From assembly GCF_902168175.1 (NCBI RefSeq), contig NZ_CABHOU010000095.1:460837-524836 (forward strand): a stretch of DNA of 64,000 bases, written 5' to 3'. How positions within the stretch are numbered: position 1 is the stretch's first letter; every line of letters starts with the position of its first letter. Under the pieces are notes generated by a model. The model saw nothing but the letters and a program-made list of their open reading frames with translations, was not told the DNA's origin and did no database searches. A program made the translations under genes and the position numbers. This document shows, piece by piece, positions 1 through 8,399 of this stretch. The DNA is from an uncultured Chitinophaga sp. (GTDB lineage Bacteria; Bacteroidota; Bacteroidia; Chitinophagales; Chitinophagaceae).

Positions 1-136
1 CGGCTGTAACCCATTTATTTATGGCTGGAGCGAACAGGTGAAATTGTTAATTTATTGTACTTTTATCGTATATATATGCATTCTTTCTGCAATTTGTCTT
101 AATATTGCCCCTGGTAAAACCTAATTTGTCAACTTG

Positions 137-658
137 ATGCGTCTTCGTAAACATATCAGAAGGAACATACTCATCGGTGGGATTTGCATCTCCAGCATGT
201 TTGCGCACGCGCAAACACGCACTGCAAAAACCTACCTGAAAGAGTATTCCCCGGTAGCGGTTTCCCTGATGCAGGAAACCGGGATACCGGCCAGTGTAAT
301 AATGGGGGTGGCTATGCTTGAATCGGGCATGGGTACCAGCCGTAACGCCAAACTGCTGAAGAACCACTTTGGTATTGTTGGTAAAAACAACCTGGCCAAA
401 CGCGGTGAAACCTACAGGTCAAAGTACAAAGAGTATAAAACGCCCGAGGAATCGTATAAACATTTTGTTAAAGTTATTGCCAAAAAGAAGTGGTTTAGTA
501 AGTTAAAAGGCACTACTGATGTGAGTGTTTGGCTCAGGAGTATGTCGCACTCCGGCTACTCCAGCGCCGGTGATCTATGGATTACGAGAGTATCGGCCAT
601 GATTAAACGCTACAAATTATATGAGCTGGATGATGAATTGAATTTGGCAAAAGAATAG
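137..658 (+). CDS. Secreted glucosaminidase (GH73-like N-acetylglucosaminidase domain)
   Basis: Likely a peptidoglycan hydrolase cutting the glycan backbone at N-acetylglucosamine, acting in the periplasm or at the surface. The 173-residue product has a signal peptide (residues 1-26, ending AHAQ) followed by one glucosaminidase domain. Visible family motifs are AMLESGMGTS with the probable catalytic Glu62, NHFGI at 76-80 and SGYSSAGDLW near 139-148. I chose ATG 137 over the TTG just before it. No cell-wall-binding domain is present, so this is a minimal, single-domain member. It lies 77 bp upstream of an SGNH/MBOAT acetylation operon, which fits joint work on envelope glycans, but co-transcription is inferred. 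The family call is confident; the exact substrate is not proven. Confidence 0.85.
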   Translation: MRLRKHIRRNILIGGICISSMFAHAQTRTAKTYLKEYSPVAVSLMQETGIPASVIMGVAMLESGMGTSRNAKLLKNHFGIVGKNNLAKRGETYRSKYKEYKTPEESYKHFVKVIAKKKWFSKLKGTTDVSVWLRSMSHSGYSSAGDLWITRVSAMIKRYKLYELDDELNLAKE

Positions 659-734
659 CTTTGCAGCGTAAACAATATCCATCACTGTAAACTCGTTTTG
701 GATGGCGTCCACTACCTAAGATTATTCGTTGTTT

Positions 735-2123
735 ATGTCATCGTCTACCGGAAACAAGAATCCCTACCCGCTCTTTATTATCACCACTACGCTGGTATGC
801 CTTATCGCTTTATCTTTTATAAGCGATAGTTTCTCCTTTAGCGGTCATACCTTTAAAAAGGTAGATATACTGGCCGATCTGAAAGCACAACCTGCAGACT
901 CCTCCGACTTTGAAGATCCTGAACTGCCCACTATATTAAAGCCTGCAGGCGACTCGGCTACTATTGCCCGCGCTGCGGCTCCCCGCAATTACCTTACCTA
1001 TGATGGTTTGGTAGATTACGGCATGCTGGTGCCCCGCGATTCCTCTGCCGGTATAGAATACTTCATGACCGCCCTGCGTGAACTCAAAGCGGGTAAACGT
1101 AAAAAAGTACGTATTGCCTACTTCGGCGACTCTATGATCGAAGGCGACCTTATTACCCAGGACCTCCGCGACCTGTTGCAATCGCAGTTTGGCGGTAATG
1201 GTGTAGGCTTCGTACCCGCGACCTCGATAGTGGCTTCGTTCCGCGGCAGTATTGTCCACACTTTTTCTCCCAACTGGAAAGACTATCATTACAAAAACGA
1301 TCCCCCTTCCAATATTATGCTCGGTTTATCGGGCCATACCTTTTACCCGTCGGGCTCCAGCTGGATAAGGTACGCGCCGGTGAAACGCCCGCACCTCGAC
1401 CATTTCGAAGAAGTGAGTATATTGTATGGTAAGGCCGCCGGCAACCTGGTGATCAACGATCATACTTACCCGGTGCAGGGGTATGAAGACTTAAACGCTC
1501 TTACCCTGCATGCCGATACCACGCGCGAAGACCTTACACTGAGATTTAATGGCGATGAGCATTTGCCTGTATTTGGAGCAGCCTTCGAAAGCGGTGAAGG
1601 CATTTTCGTAGATAACTTCTCTTTCCGCGGCATCAGCGGCATCGAGCTGGCAAAACTGAGTCGCGGTATGTGGGAAGATGTGCAGCAGGTGCGTCCGTAC
1701 GACCTGGTGGTATTGCATTATGGCGCCAACGTGTTGTGGAAGCCGGAGCTTACCAACTACGACTGGTACGAAAAACCCATGAGCAAGGTGGCCGATTCGC
1801 TGCGTAATATGTTGCCGCATACCTCCATATTAATGGTCGGTTGTGCCGATAAGTCGTATCGTAAAGGTGGCGAGTACATTACCGCCCCCGGTGTAAAAGC
1901 GTTGATGAAGTCGCAGCACAAAATAGCGAGCAAATATGGTTTCGCTTACTGGAACCTGTTTCATGCGATGGGAGGCGAAGGTTCTATGACCCGTTGGGTA
2001 GAGAGTGATACGGCCATGGCCAATAAAGATTATACGCATTTCAACTTCCGCGGCGCATCCAAAGTAGGGGCGTTGCTATATAAAGCAATTATGGATGAAT
2101 ATCAGCTGGAAGAGCATCAGTAA
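735..2123 (+). CDS. SGNH/GDSL-like hydrolase, membrane-anchored
   Basis: An SGNH-fold protein expected to act on O-acyl groups of an exported glycan, as esterase or acetyltransferase. A hydrophobic segment at residues 12-28 anchors or exports it. Block I is FGDSMIEGD with nucleophile Ser133; a GAN motif (LHYGANVLWK, about residue 327) stands where SGNH proteins have GxN; the C-terminal block is DYTHFNFRG with Asp432 and His435. All catalytic positions are therefore retained. ATG 735 is preferred to the TTG two codons earlier. Its stop overlaps the start of the next SGNH gene by 29 bp, so the two are translationally coupled, and an MBOAT acyltransferase follows. In PatA/PatB and alginate systems the SGNH partner transfers or removes acetate delivered by the MBOAT protein. 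Confidence 0.8.
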   Translation: MSSSTGNKNPYPLFIITTTLVCLIALSFISDSFSFSGHTFKKVDILADLKAQPADSSDFEDPELPTILKPAGDSATIARAAAPRNYLTYDGLVDYGMLVPRDSSAGIEYFMTALRELKAGKRKKVRIAYFGDSMIEGDLITQDLRDLLQSQFGGNGVGFVPATSIVASFRGSIVHTFSPNWKDYHYKNDPPSNIMLGLSGHTFYPSGSSWIRYAPVKRPHLDHFEEVSILYGKAAGNLVINDHTYPVQGYEDLNALTLHADTTREDLTLRFNGDEHLPVFGAAFESGEGIFVDNFSFRGISGIELAKLSRGMWEDVQQVRPYDLVVLHYGANVLWKPELTNYDWYEKPMSKVADSLRNMLPHTSILMVGCADKSYRKGGEYITAPGVKALMKSQHKIASKYGFAYWNLFHAMGGEGSMTRWVESDTAMANKDYTHFNFRGASKVGALLYKAIMDEYQLEEHQ

Positions 2124-3342
2124 AGTAGCCATTGCTATTGGTTTAATCATAGGAACAGTATCAGTAACAGCACAGACTAAAAAGAAGAAGAAAGCCCCCG
2201 TAGCAAAAAAGGTAACCACCGTAAAAGCGGTGCCGGTAACTAACCAGTTATTGAACGATACATGTTTGTATCCTTTTTTTGACCGGCTGGAGAACGGGGC
2301 GGCAGAGGTAACGGGCATACTGCACCTGGGCGATTCGCACCTGCAGGCCGGTTTTTTAACGGGTACACTGGCGGCTAAGCTACAGGCGCAATTCGGTAAC
2401 GCCGGCAGGGGATATGTGTTTCCCTACACCGAAGGCCGTACGAACGGTCCGGATGATTACCGCTGGGGCTCTAATACAAGCTGGAGTGCGGCAAGGGTAG
2501 TGGAGCGGACGAACATGTTTACAGGGCCTGGCGGTATAGTTTTGTATTCGCAGCAGCCCTCACCCGATTTGAGTTTTAGCTTCCGGAACAGTACGAATAC
2601 TTTTACATCAGCCGAACTGTATTATGAAGGAGGAGATATACCAGGGATAGATAAAAAACAAGTACAGGGGCCGGGAAGAAGTATTACGAGGGGAGAGCTG
2701 AAGTTCGATAATCCCGTAAGCAGTTTCAATGTACGCTGGTCGGGCCTGCCCGATACCCGGTTTTACGGGGCGGTGTTGAAGAACGGGCAACCGGGGATAC
2801 TTTACCATACAGTCGGCATTAACGGCGCCATGTTCTCGAACTACAGCAATGCCGGTAATACGCTGGAGCTGCAGGCCGAATGGTTTAATCCTCAGTTGGT
2901 GATTATATCGTTAGGTACCAATGAGGCCTTTGGTTACATGGCTGCCGCCCAGTTCCGCAACGAAATGGACAGGGCGGTGCAGGAGTTGAGAGATAAGCTG
3001 CCGGAAGGTACCGCGTTCCTGCTTACCACACCACCCAGCGGTATGGGTAAGGCTATACGTACACCCTACCGCAAAAAGGTGAACGGTAAGTATAAAACCT
3101 ACTACCGCAGTAAGTTCAGAACAAATACACACGTAGCGGTCATTCGCGACGAGATTATAAAATACTGTAAAGAGAACGGCCTGGCCTGCTGGGATTTTTA
3201 CAACATCATGAAAGGAGATGCCCGCTTTAGCCGTGGCTGGAGCAGCGATCACCTTCATTTTAACGCCACCGGTTATAATATGGAAGGGGCATTATTGTAC
3301 GAGGCCATAGATAAGTCGTTTAAAAAATACCATAACCTTTAG
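2095..3342 (+). CDS. SGNH/GDSL-like hydrolase, secreted
   Basis: Second SGNH-fold protein of the operon, 415 residues. A signal peptide (residues 1-27, ending VTAQ) is followed by a very basic Lys/Ala/Val linker (28-45) and then the catalytic domain. Block I is LHLGDSHLQ with Ser81; GTNEAFG is the oxyanion Asn block; SSDHLHFNATGYN near the C-terminus carries Asp385 and His388. The ATG lies inside the previous gene (29-bp overlap), and the MBOAT gene starts 4 bp after the stop, so the three genes form one tight operon. It differs from its upstream neighbour in having the more canonical GDSH/GTN/DxxH set. Acetyl esterase or acetyltransferase on an exported polysaccharide is the best inference; the glycan is unknown. 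Confidence 0.82.
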   Translation: MNISWKSISKVAIAIGLIIGTVSVTAQTKKKKKAPVAKKVTTVKAVPVTNQLLNDTCLYPFFDRLENGAAEVTGILHLGDSHLQAGFLTGTLAAKLQAQFGNAGRGYVFPYTEGRTNGPDDYRWGSNTSWSAARVVERTNMFTGPGGIVLYSQQPSPDLSFSFRNSTNTFTSAELYYEGGDIPGIDKKQVQGPGRSITRGELKFDNPVSSFNVRWSGLPDTRFYGAVLKNGQPGILYHTVGINGAMFSNYSNAGNTLELQAEWFNPQLVIISLGTNEAFGYMAAAQFRNEMDRAVQELRDKLPEGTAFLLTTPPSGMGKAIRTPYRKKVNGKYKTYYRSKFRTNTHVAVIRDEIIKYCKENGLACWDFYNIMKGDARFSRGWSSDHLHFNATGYNMEGALLYEAIDKSFKKYHNL

Positions 3343-3346
3343 AAAG

Positions 3347-4834
3347 ATGCTCACATTAGAGAAGCTGTTGTCGCAACTGATGTATAACCCCGAGGAACCG
3401 ATATTATTTAACAGCGGTTTTTTTCTCTATTTCTTCGCAGCCTTCCTGCTGTGTTACCAGTTGGTTATTAACAACACACGCGGCAGGGTGTGGGTGTTTA
3501 CGTTGTTCTCCCTTTATTTCTTTTATAAAGCCTGCGGGCATTATGTGGGGCTGGTATTACTGTCGGCCGTTATCGACTTTTATCTTTCCAATACTATCCA
3601 TGCCACCGAAAATCAGCGTAAACGTAAGGCGCTGCTGGTGTTTAGTATCGTTATTAATATAGGTATGCTGGTGTACTTCAAATACACCAATTTCTTTATC
3701 GGGGTGATGAACGATATCGGGGCCGGGCATTTTACGCCGCTGCACATCCTGCTGCCTATCGGGATCTCTTTTTATACCTTCGAGAACCTGAGTTATACGA
3801 TAGATGTGTACCGTAAAGAGATCAAACCCGTGACCAACTTCATGGATTACCTCTTCTTCCTGTCATTTTTCCCTAAACTGATGATGGGGCCTATCGTGAG
3901 GGCGGCCGATTTTATCCCGCAGATCTACAAACCTTACCATGTGAATGCCGAAGACATGGGTAAGGGCATGTACCTGATACTTGGAGGACTGTTCAAGAAA
4001 GTAGTGATTTCCGATATTATCAACCAGAACTTTGTACAGTATATTTTCGACGACCCCGCACGCCGCACCGGTTTAGAATGCCTGTTAGGCGTTTATGGGT
4101 ACGCCCTGGTGATTTACTGCGACTTTTCCGGGTACTCCGATATGGCGATAGGTATTGCACGTTGGGTAGGATTTAAGATCCCCGCCAACTTCGATACCCC
4201 TTATAAAAGCAGCAACATCACCGAATTCTGGCGCCGCTGGCACATCTCCTTATCGTCGTGGCTGCGCGATTACGTGTACATTCCATTAGGCGGTAACCGT
4301 AAAGGCAAGGTGCGGCAGTACATTAACCAGTTCCTCACCATGATTATCGGTGGCTTCTGGCATGGTGCCAGTTGGAACTTTATTTTATGGGGTGCCATGC
4401 ACGGCTCACTGCTGGGGCTCGATAAATCCCGTATCAACTGGATGAAGGCCCGTGGCTGGGACCAGTGGACGGGTATGAAGAAGGGGATACTGAAGTTCCT
4501 GGGTATCCTGTTCACCTTCCATTTTGTATGCTTTTGCTGGGTATTTTTCCATGCAGAAACCTTTGAGGCCGCTACAGCATTGTTGCACCAGGTAGCGTAC
4601 GACTTCCGGCCCGACCTGTTACCGACCGTACTGAACGCCTACCCGATCGTGTTTGGCCTGATGGCGCTTGGCTTCCTGCTTCACTTCCTGCCCAATATTA
4701 CCTGGGAAAAGATAGAACTACGCCTGGCGGGCTTACCATTATGGGGAAGTGTAGCGATTATGGTAGCGTTTATCTGGCTGCTCATACAGGTGAAAACAGA
4801 CGAGCCCATGCTACCTATTTACCTCCAGTTCTAA
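3347..4834 (+). CDS. MBOAT family membrane O-acyltransferase (AlgI/PatA-like)
   Basis: A polytopic inner-membrane protein that moves acyl groups, usually acetate, from the cytoplasm to an extracytoplasmic acceptor glycan. The 495-residue length and about ten hydrophobic segments match AlgI/PatA. Signature segments are EFWRRWHISLSSWLRDYVY (His299) and GGFWHGASWNF with the invariant His339. It starts 4 bp after the preceding SGNH gene and ends the operon. MBOAT plus SGNH partners is the known arrangement for peptidoglycan O-acetylation (PatA/PatB) and alginate acetylation; the glucosaminidase at the head of the cluster favours peptidoglycan, but an exopolysaccharide is equally possible. The family is certain, the acceptor is not. 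Confidence 0.9.
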   Translation: MLTLEKLLSQLMYNPEEPILFNSGFFLYFFAAFLLCYQLVINNTRGRVWVFTLFSLYFFYKACGHYVGLVLLSAVIDFYLSNTIHATENQRKRKALLVFSIVINIGMLVYFKYTNFFIGVMNDIGAGHFTPLHILLPIGISFYTFENLSYTIDVYRKEIKPVTNFMDYLFFLSFFPKLMMGPIVRAADFIPQIYKPYHVNAEDMGKGMYLILGGLFKKVVISDIINQNFVQYIFDDPARRTGLECLLGVYGYALVIYCDFSGYSDMAIGIARWVGFKIPANFDTPYKSSNITEFWRRWHISLSSWLRDYVYIPLGGNRKGKVRQYINQFLTMIIGGFWHGASWNFILWGAMHGSLLGLDKSRINWMKARGWDQWTGMKKGILKFLGILFTFHFVCFCWVFFHAETFEAATALLHQVAYDFRPDLLPTVLNAYPIVFGLMALGFLLHFLPNITWEKIELRLAGLPLWGSVAIMVAFIWLLIQVKTDEPMLPIYLQF

Positions 4835-4965
4835 TATTAATTTTTATAAGAGAAATGCCTGTTCGGAGCAAATTGCCGATGGTAAAGCCTTTGCGCGGAT
4901 AAAATTAAAATTAAAGACATAATAATATTTCTCTATGTATATGCGTAATCTTAATAATAAGTGAG

Positions 4966-4973
4966 TAAATTTG
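4966..4973 (+). promoter_or_regulatory. -7 promoter box of fabF
   Basis: TAAATTTG matches the Bacteroidota -7 consensus TAnnTTTG and lies 28 bp before the fabF ATG. I see no good TTTG at -33. Confidence 0.5.
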
Positions 4974-5001
4974 CCGCTCTTAATTTATAGAAACAACAAA
5001 T

Positions 5002-6264
5002 ATGCGCACTGTTACACTGAGAAGAGTAGTGATTACCGGCCTGGGAGCGATAACGCCGCTTGGTAACGACGTTAATACATTCTGGAATAATCTGAAAGCC
5101 GGCAAAAGTGGCGCAGGACCTATTACCAGGTTTGATACTACACACTTCAAAACAAAATTCGCCTGTGAGCTGAAAGGGCTCAACATCGATGACTTTATCG
5201 AGAGGAAAGAGGCCCGTAAAATGGACCTTTTTACCCAGTACGCGATGGTAGTGGCGCACGAAGCCATGCAGAGCGCTAATGTGGACCTCGAGAAAATAGA
5301 CCGTACTAAATTCGGTGTTATCTGGGCTTCCGGTAACGGTGGTATGCAAACCTTCGAAGACCAGATCGTTGAGTTTGCGCAGGCAGACTTTGTTCCTAAA
5401 TTCAATCCTTTCTTCATTCCAAGGCTTATTTCCGACATTGCTGCCGGACAGATAGCTATGAAATATGGCCTGATGGGTATTAACTACTGTACCATTTCGG
5501 CCTGCGCCTCTTCCAACAGTGCGTTGGTAGATGCGTTCAACTATGTTCGTATGGGTAAAGCCAATATGATCATTGCCGGTGGTTCGGAAGCTCCGATCAC
5601 CCGTGCAGGTATCGCTGGTTTTAATGCCCTCAAAGCCCTTTCTACCCGCAACGACGATCCCACTTCCGCTGCCCGTCCTTTTGACGTGGACCGTGATGGT
5701 TTTGTTATGGGCGAAGGTGCTGGTGCGCTTATCCTCGAGGATTACGATCACGCCATTGCCCGTGGTGCTACTATTTACGGAGAAATGGTAGGTGGCGCCA
5801 TGACGGCCGACGCTTATCACCTTACCGCTACGCATCCTGAAGGTCTTGGTGCAAGACTGGGTATGACCCAGGCGCTGGAAGATGGTGAGCTTACCCTCCA
5901 GGACGTTGATTACATCAACGCCCACGCTACCTCCACCCCGCTTGGCGACCTCAGCGAACTGAAAGCGATCCACACCCTGTTTGGCGATCATGTGTCAAAA
6001 CTGAACGTGAGCGCTACCAAATCAATGACCGGTCACCTGCTGGGAGCCGCCGGTGCGATCGAAGCCATTGCCTGTCTTAAAGCAATTTCCGACAGCCTGG
6101 TCCCGCCCACCATCAATACTACCAACGTAGATCCTAACGTGCCGCAGGGCATTAACCTCACAGTTGGTAAAGCACAGGAGCGCGAAATCAACGTGGCGAT
6201 GAGTAACACATTCGGTTTTGGTGGTCACAATGCCATCGCGGTATTTAAGAAGTTCGTTAAATAA
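5002..6264 (+). CDS. fabF: Beta-ketoacyl-ACP synthase II (FabF)
   Basis: Condensing enzyme of type II fatty acid synthesis, joining malonyl-ACP to an acyl-ACP in the cytosol. The 420-residue product has the standard KAS II layout: nucleophile Cys168 in TISACASS, His308 in NAHATSTPLGD and His345 in MTGHLLGAAG, with the GFGGHN glycine-rich loop near the C-terminus. All three catalytic residues are present, which rules out a chain-length-factor paralogue. It is transcribed alone: a -7 box sits just upstream and a strong terminator follows. No acpP or other fab gene lies next to it, unlike the common acpP-fabF arrangement, so its partner ACP must be encoded elsewhere. Confidence 0.95.
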   Translation: MRTVTLRRVVITGLGAITPLGNDVNTFWNNLKAGKSGAGPITRFDTTHFKTKFACELKGLNIDDFIERKEARKMDLFTQYAMVVAHEAMQSANVDLEKIDRTKFGVIWASGNGGMQTFEDQIVEFAQADFVPKFNPFFIPRLISDIAAGQIAMKYGLMGINYCTISACASSNSALVDAFNYVRMGKANMIIAGGSEAPITRAGIAGFNALKALSTRNDDPTSAARPFDVDRDGFVMGEGAGALILEDYDHAIARGATIYGEMVGGAMTADAYHLTATHPEGLGARLGMTQALEDGELTLQDVDYINAHATSTPLGDLSELKAIHTLFGDHVSKLNVSATKSMTGHLLGAAGAIEAIACLKAISDSLVPPTINTTNVDPNVPQGINLTVGKAQEREINVAMSNTFGFGGHNAIAVFKKFVK

Positions 6265-6283
6265 AGTACTTAGTGTAATAATG

Positions 6284-6316
6284 AAGACCGGGCGATGTTA
6301 GCCCGGTCTTTTTTTT
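6284..6316 (+). terminator. Rho-independent terminator of fabF
   Basis: Perfect 10-bp stem AAGACCGGGC / GCCCGGTCTT with a 7-nt loop, followed by a run of T. Confidence 0.9.
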
Positions 6317-6430
6317 ACCCTGATCACTGTACCCGGATTTCTGATTTCTCCGGTATTATAGGCCGTTCCTCCTGTCATATTACCCTATTTTTAATATTAA
6401 AATCAAAAATATAACACGCCTCACACGCCC

Positions 6431-6455
6431 GGCAACTATAAGTTGCCTACTTTTG
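6431..6455 (+). promoter_or_regulatory. Perfect dyad abutting a -7 box
   Basis: GGCAACT-ATA-AGTTGCC is a perfect 7-bp inverted repeat (6431-6447) that directly touches TACTTTTG (6448-6455), a match to the TAnnTTTG -7 box. A dyad in that position would be expected to act as an operator. The likely target is the lipoprotein gene starting at 6553. Confidence 0.45.
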
Positions 6456-6552
6456 TGAAACTATTATCTGACAGATCCCCCTATTCCGTTAACTCATATC
6501 TTTTGAATCTCCACCATTTATTCGCATCATTTATTGCTTAACGCAATTTACT

Positions 6553-7422
6553 ATGGGTCATAAATACGTTAGCATCCTGCTACGGGTGGTACTATTGATT
6601 ATATTATGTTCGCACGGCTTTTCGTGCGAAAAGACCGATGATGCACCTAATCCGGTAACAGCTGCTTATGATACTAATGCGGCATTGCAATGTGAGCCAG
6701 AACGTTTTGGCTGGGGCAATGGCAGTGGTACAGAGAAGATTGATAACGGTTATCCCTATATATTCCGCAAAACCTATAATGCCGCAGGCGAGCCTTATTC
6801 GCTGCAGGCCAATACAGCAGCCAATTATGGCCGTCATTTTGATTTAAAGGTGAGTCGCGACAGCAATCGTGTGTCGCTGATAAGACCAACAGACGGGCAT
6901 GAGGTGTTAGTAGCTACCGTCGACAGTTTGGGCAGGGCTGTTCAAACCATGTTCCGTTCCGCGCCAGAGGGTAAGGCAGGATTTAAGCTTTCCATGAACT
7001 TCTTTTATAATAGTGACGGTCGCCTGTCCAAATTTACCTGGGGGCACGATCTTCATGGGGTATTTAACGTAACCTACGATACCCAGGGCAATATAACGTC
7101 CATAGCCGACCGCGATACCACAGGTCTTCGCTTTGTATACACCTACGATTATTCGCAGCCGCCGGTAAAAGGCGTAGTGTACGACGAAGAGCGCGGCGAT
7201 GCCATGATCGGTATTAACCTGCTGGAGTCGCTGGGTTATCTTCACCTGCGGCCTAACCACCTGCGTAAGTCTGCCGAGTCATGGTCGGGCAATTACAGGC
7301 TGGAGCGCAAGGAATACACCGCCCACGTGGTAAACGCCATTGGTTATGTAACTTCCTACACTGCCTTTAGCAGCAGTTCTTCCTCACATACCTACTACAC
7401 CGACTGGAAGTGTAAAAAATAA
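6553..7422 (+). CDS. Lipoprotein of unknown function with YD-like segments
   Basis: I do not recognise a named family. The 289-residue product has a lipoprotein signal peptide with lipobox GFSC (Cys25), so it is predicted to be lipid-anchored. The body contains short segments resembling single Tyr-Asp (RHS/YD) units, such as FFYNSDGRLSKFTW, VTYDTQGNITSI and FVYTYDYSQP. Those motifs in long RHS proteins form beta-shell repeats; here only a few are present. The gene stands alone between the fabF terminator and an ECF sigma gene, and a dyad/-7 box lies about 100 bp upstream. The lipoprotein at 50236-51096 on the minus strand has the same layout and may be a distant relative. Confidence 0.7.
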   Translation: MGHKYVSILLRVVLLIILCSHGFSCEKTDDAPNPVTAAYDTNAALQCEPERFGWGNGSGTEKIDNGYPYIFRKTYNAAGEPYSLQANTAANYGRHFDLKVSRDSNRVSLIRPTDGHEVLVATVDSLGRAVQTMFRSAPEGKAGFKLSMNFFYNSDGRLSKFTWGHDLHGVFNVTYDTQGNITSIADRDTTGLRFVYTYDYSQPPVKGVVYDEERGDAMIGINLLESLGYLHLRPNHLRKSAESWSGNYRLERKEYTAHVVNAIGYVTSYTAFSSSSSSHTYYTDWKCKK

Positions 7423-7504
7423 GCCCTCTTTTCTTTTCTGACATTTTGTTTATTTTTGAAAAAACCGTAGCCGGCATGCCGCCGGATTGTGATTTATCTG
7501 AGAG

Positions 7505-7581
7505 CCGGGAATACCAATTAGACGAACCAAATTTAATCGACCAGATCAACAATTAATAACTGCACATGCGGGGTATTCCGG
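7505..7581 (+). repeat. Inverted repeat upstream of sigma gene
   Basis: CCGGGAATACC (7505-7515) and GGTATTCCGG (7572-7581) are complementary with one bulged base, enclosing 56 nt. It ends 15 bp before the sigma-factor ATG, so it could fold in the leader or form an operator pair. Function unknown. Confidence 0.35.
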
Positions 7582-7596
7582 TAAACAAGTTCGTAA

Positions 7597-8190
7597 ATGA
7601 AATATAGCGGATCGGAAGAGGAGGAGTTGGTGAATTTATTTACTGCAGGGAGTGAAGCCGCTTTTGCGGAACTTTATCGCCGTTATCATGCAGGAGTATA
7701 CACCTATTTGCTCCGTTTTGTAAAAGTACCGGCACTTGCCGAAGACCTGGTGCACGATGTGTTCGTGAAGCTTTGGGAGCTTCGGGAACGTGTACAGATA
7801 ACCAGTTCTTTTTCCGCCTACCTGTACCGCGCCTGCCGCAATCACGCTATCAATCGCCTTAAACAAATAGCCTCCGACCGCGAACTGCGCGAGCAGGTAA
7901 TGGTACACCTGGCCCCCCTGGTGCCCGAAGCCGCTGTTAGTCCCCTTAAAATGCAGCAGTACGAACGTTTAATGAAACACGCCATCGACCAGTTGCCGCC
8001 TCAGCGCCGCAAAGTGTTTCTGCTCTGCCGCGAAGAGGGCAAAACCTATAACGAAGCGGCCGAAATCCTTGGCCTGTCGCGCAATACCGTAAAAGAACAC
8101 ATGGTATATGCCATGCGTTTCCTGAAGGTGTACCTGTTTGAGCATGGCGACATCGTACTTTTCTTTCTCCTTTTTGCAAATGTGAAGTAG
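7597..8190 (+). CDS. ECF RNA polymerase sigma factor (FecI-like)
   Basis: Extracytoplasmic-function sigma factor, 197 residues, that would recruit RNA polymerase to the SusC/SusD promoter when released by the FecR protein downstream. Region 2 is seen in AELYRRYHAGVYTYLLRFV and AEDLVHDVFVKLWE (about residues 28-65); region 4 is the HTH around YNEAAEILGLSRNTVKEHM (148-166). The hydrophobic C-terminal tail (DIVLFFLLF) is typical of Chitinophaga-type FecI proteins. It is followed by fecR, susC and susD in the same direction, the classic trans-envelope signalling order. The signal is probably a ligand of the SusC protein. Confidence 0.92.
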   Translation: MKYSGSEEEELVNLFTAGSEAAFAELYRRYHAGVYTYLLRFVKVPALAEDLVHDVFVKLWELRERVQITSSFSAYLYRACRNHAINRLKQIASDRELREQVMVHLAPLVPEAAVSPLKMQQYERLMKHAIDQLPPQRRKVFLLCREEGKTYNEAAEILGLSRNTVKEHMVYAMRFLKVYLFEHGDIVLFFLLFANVK

Positions 8191-8243
8191 GCGTATACAT
8201 CGCCGCGACCGGGAATAACTGGATGTTGCCCAATGTTGTTACA

Positions 8244-8272
8244 GCTGCTGAAGAGAGTGACACAACGGCGGC
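8244..8272 (+). repeat. Interspersed 29-bp repeat, copy A
   Basis: Starts GCTGCTGAAGAGAGTGACAC and ends AACGGCGGC. It matches copy B at 43691-43719 at 27 of 29 positions. Both copies are intergenic and in the same orientation. The ends can pair weakly (GC-rich termini). Confidence 0.55.
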
Positions 8273-8399
8273 TGAATACAGTGCCATAGCCCGTTTCCAC
8301 CCCTTAATATTCCTTCGTAAAACTTTTTTTCTACCTGCACCCACCTTACCCCTTTTGTTTTTTGTCTTATTATCAGAACACCTTAATGTGTTCCCGATT

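Noticed and set aside
5573..5791. Alternative-frame ORFs inside fabF and other large genes
   Set aside because: They are fully covered by genes with clear family motifs and show no independent start signal.
4951..5991. 346-codon frame opposite fabF
   Set aside because: Antisense shadow of a well-conserved gene; no recognisable features.
8223..8399. N-terminal extension of the first FecR protein
   Set aside because: The extra 59 residues include the interspersed repeat, have no FecR counterpart and precede a good ATG at 8400.
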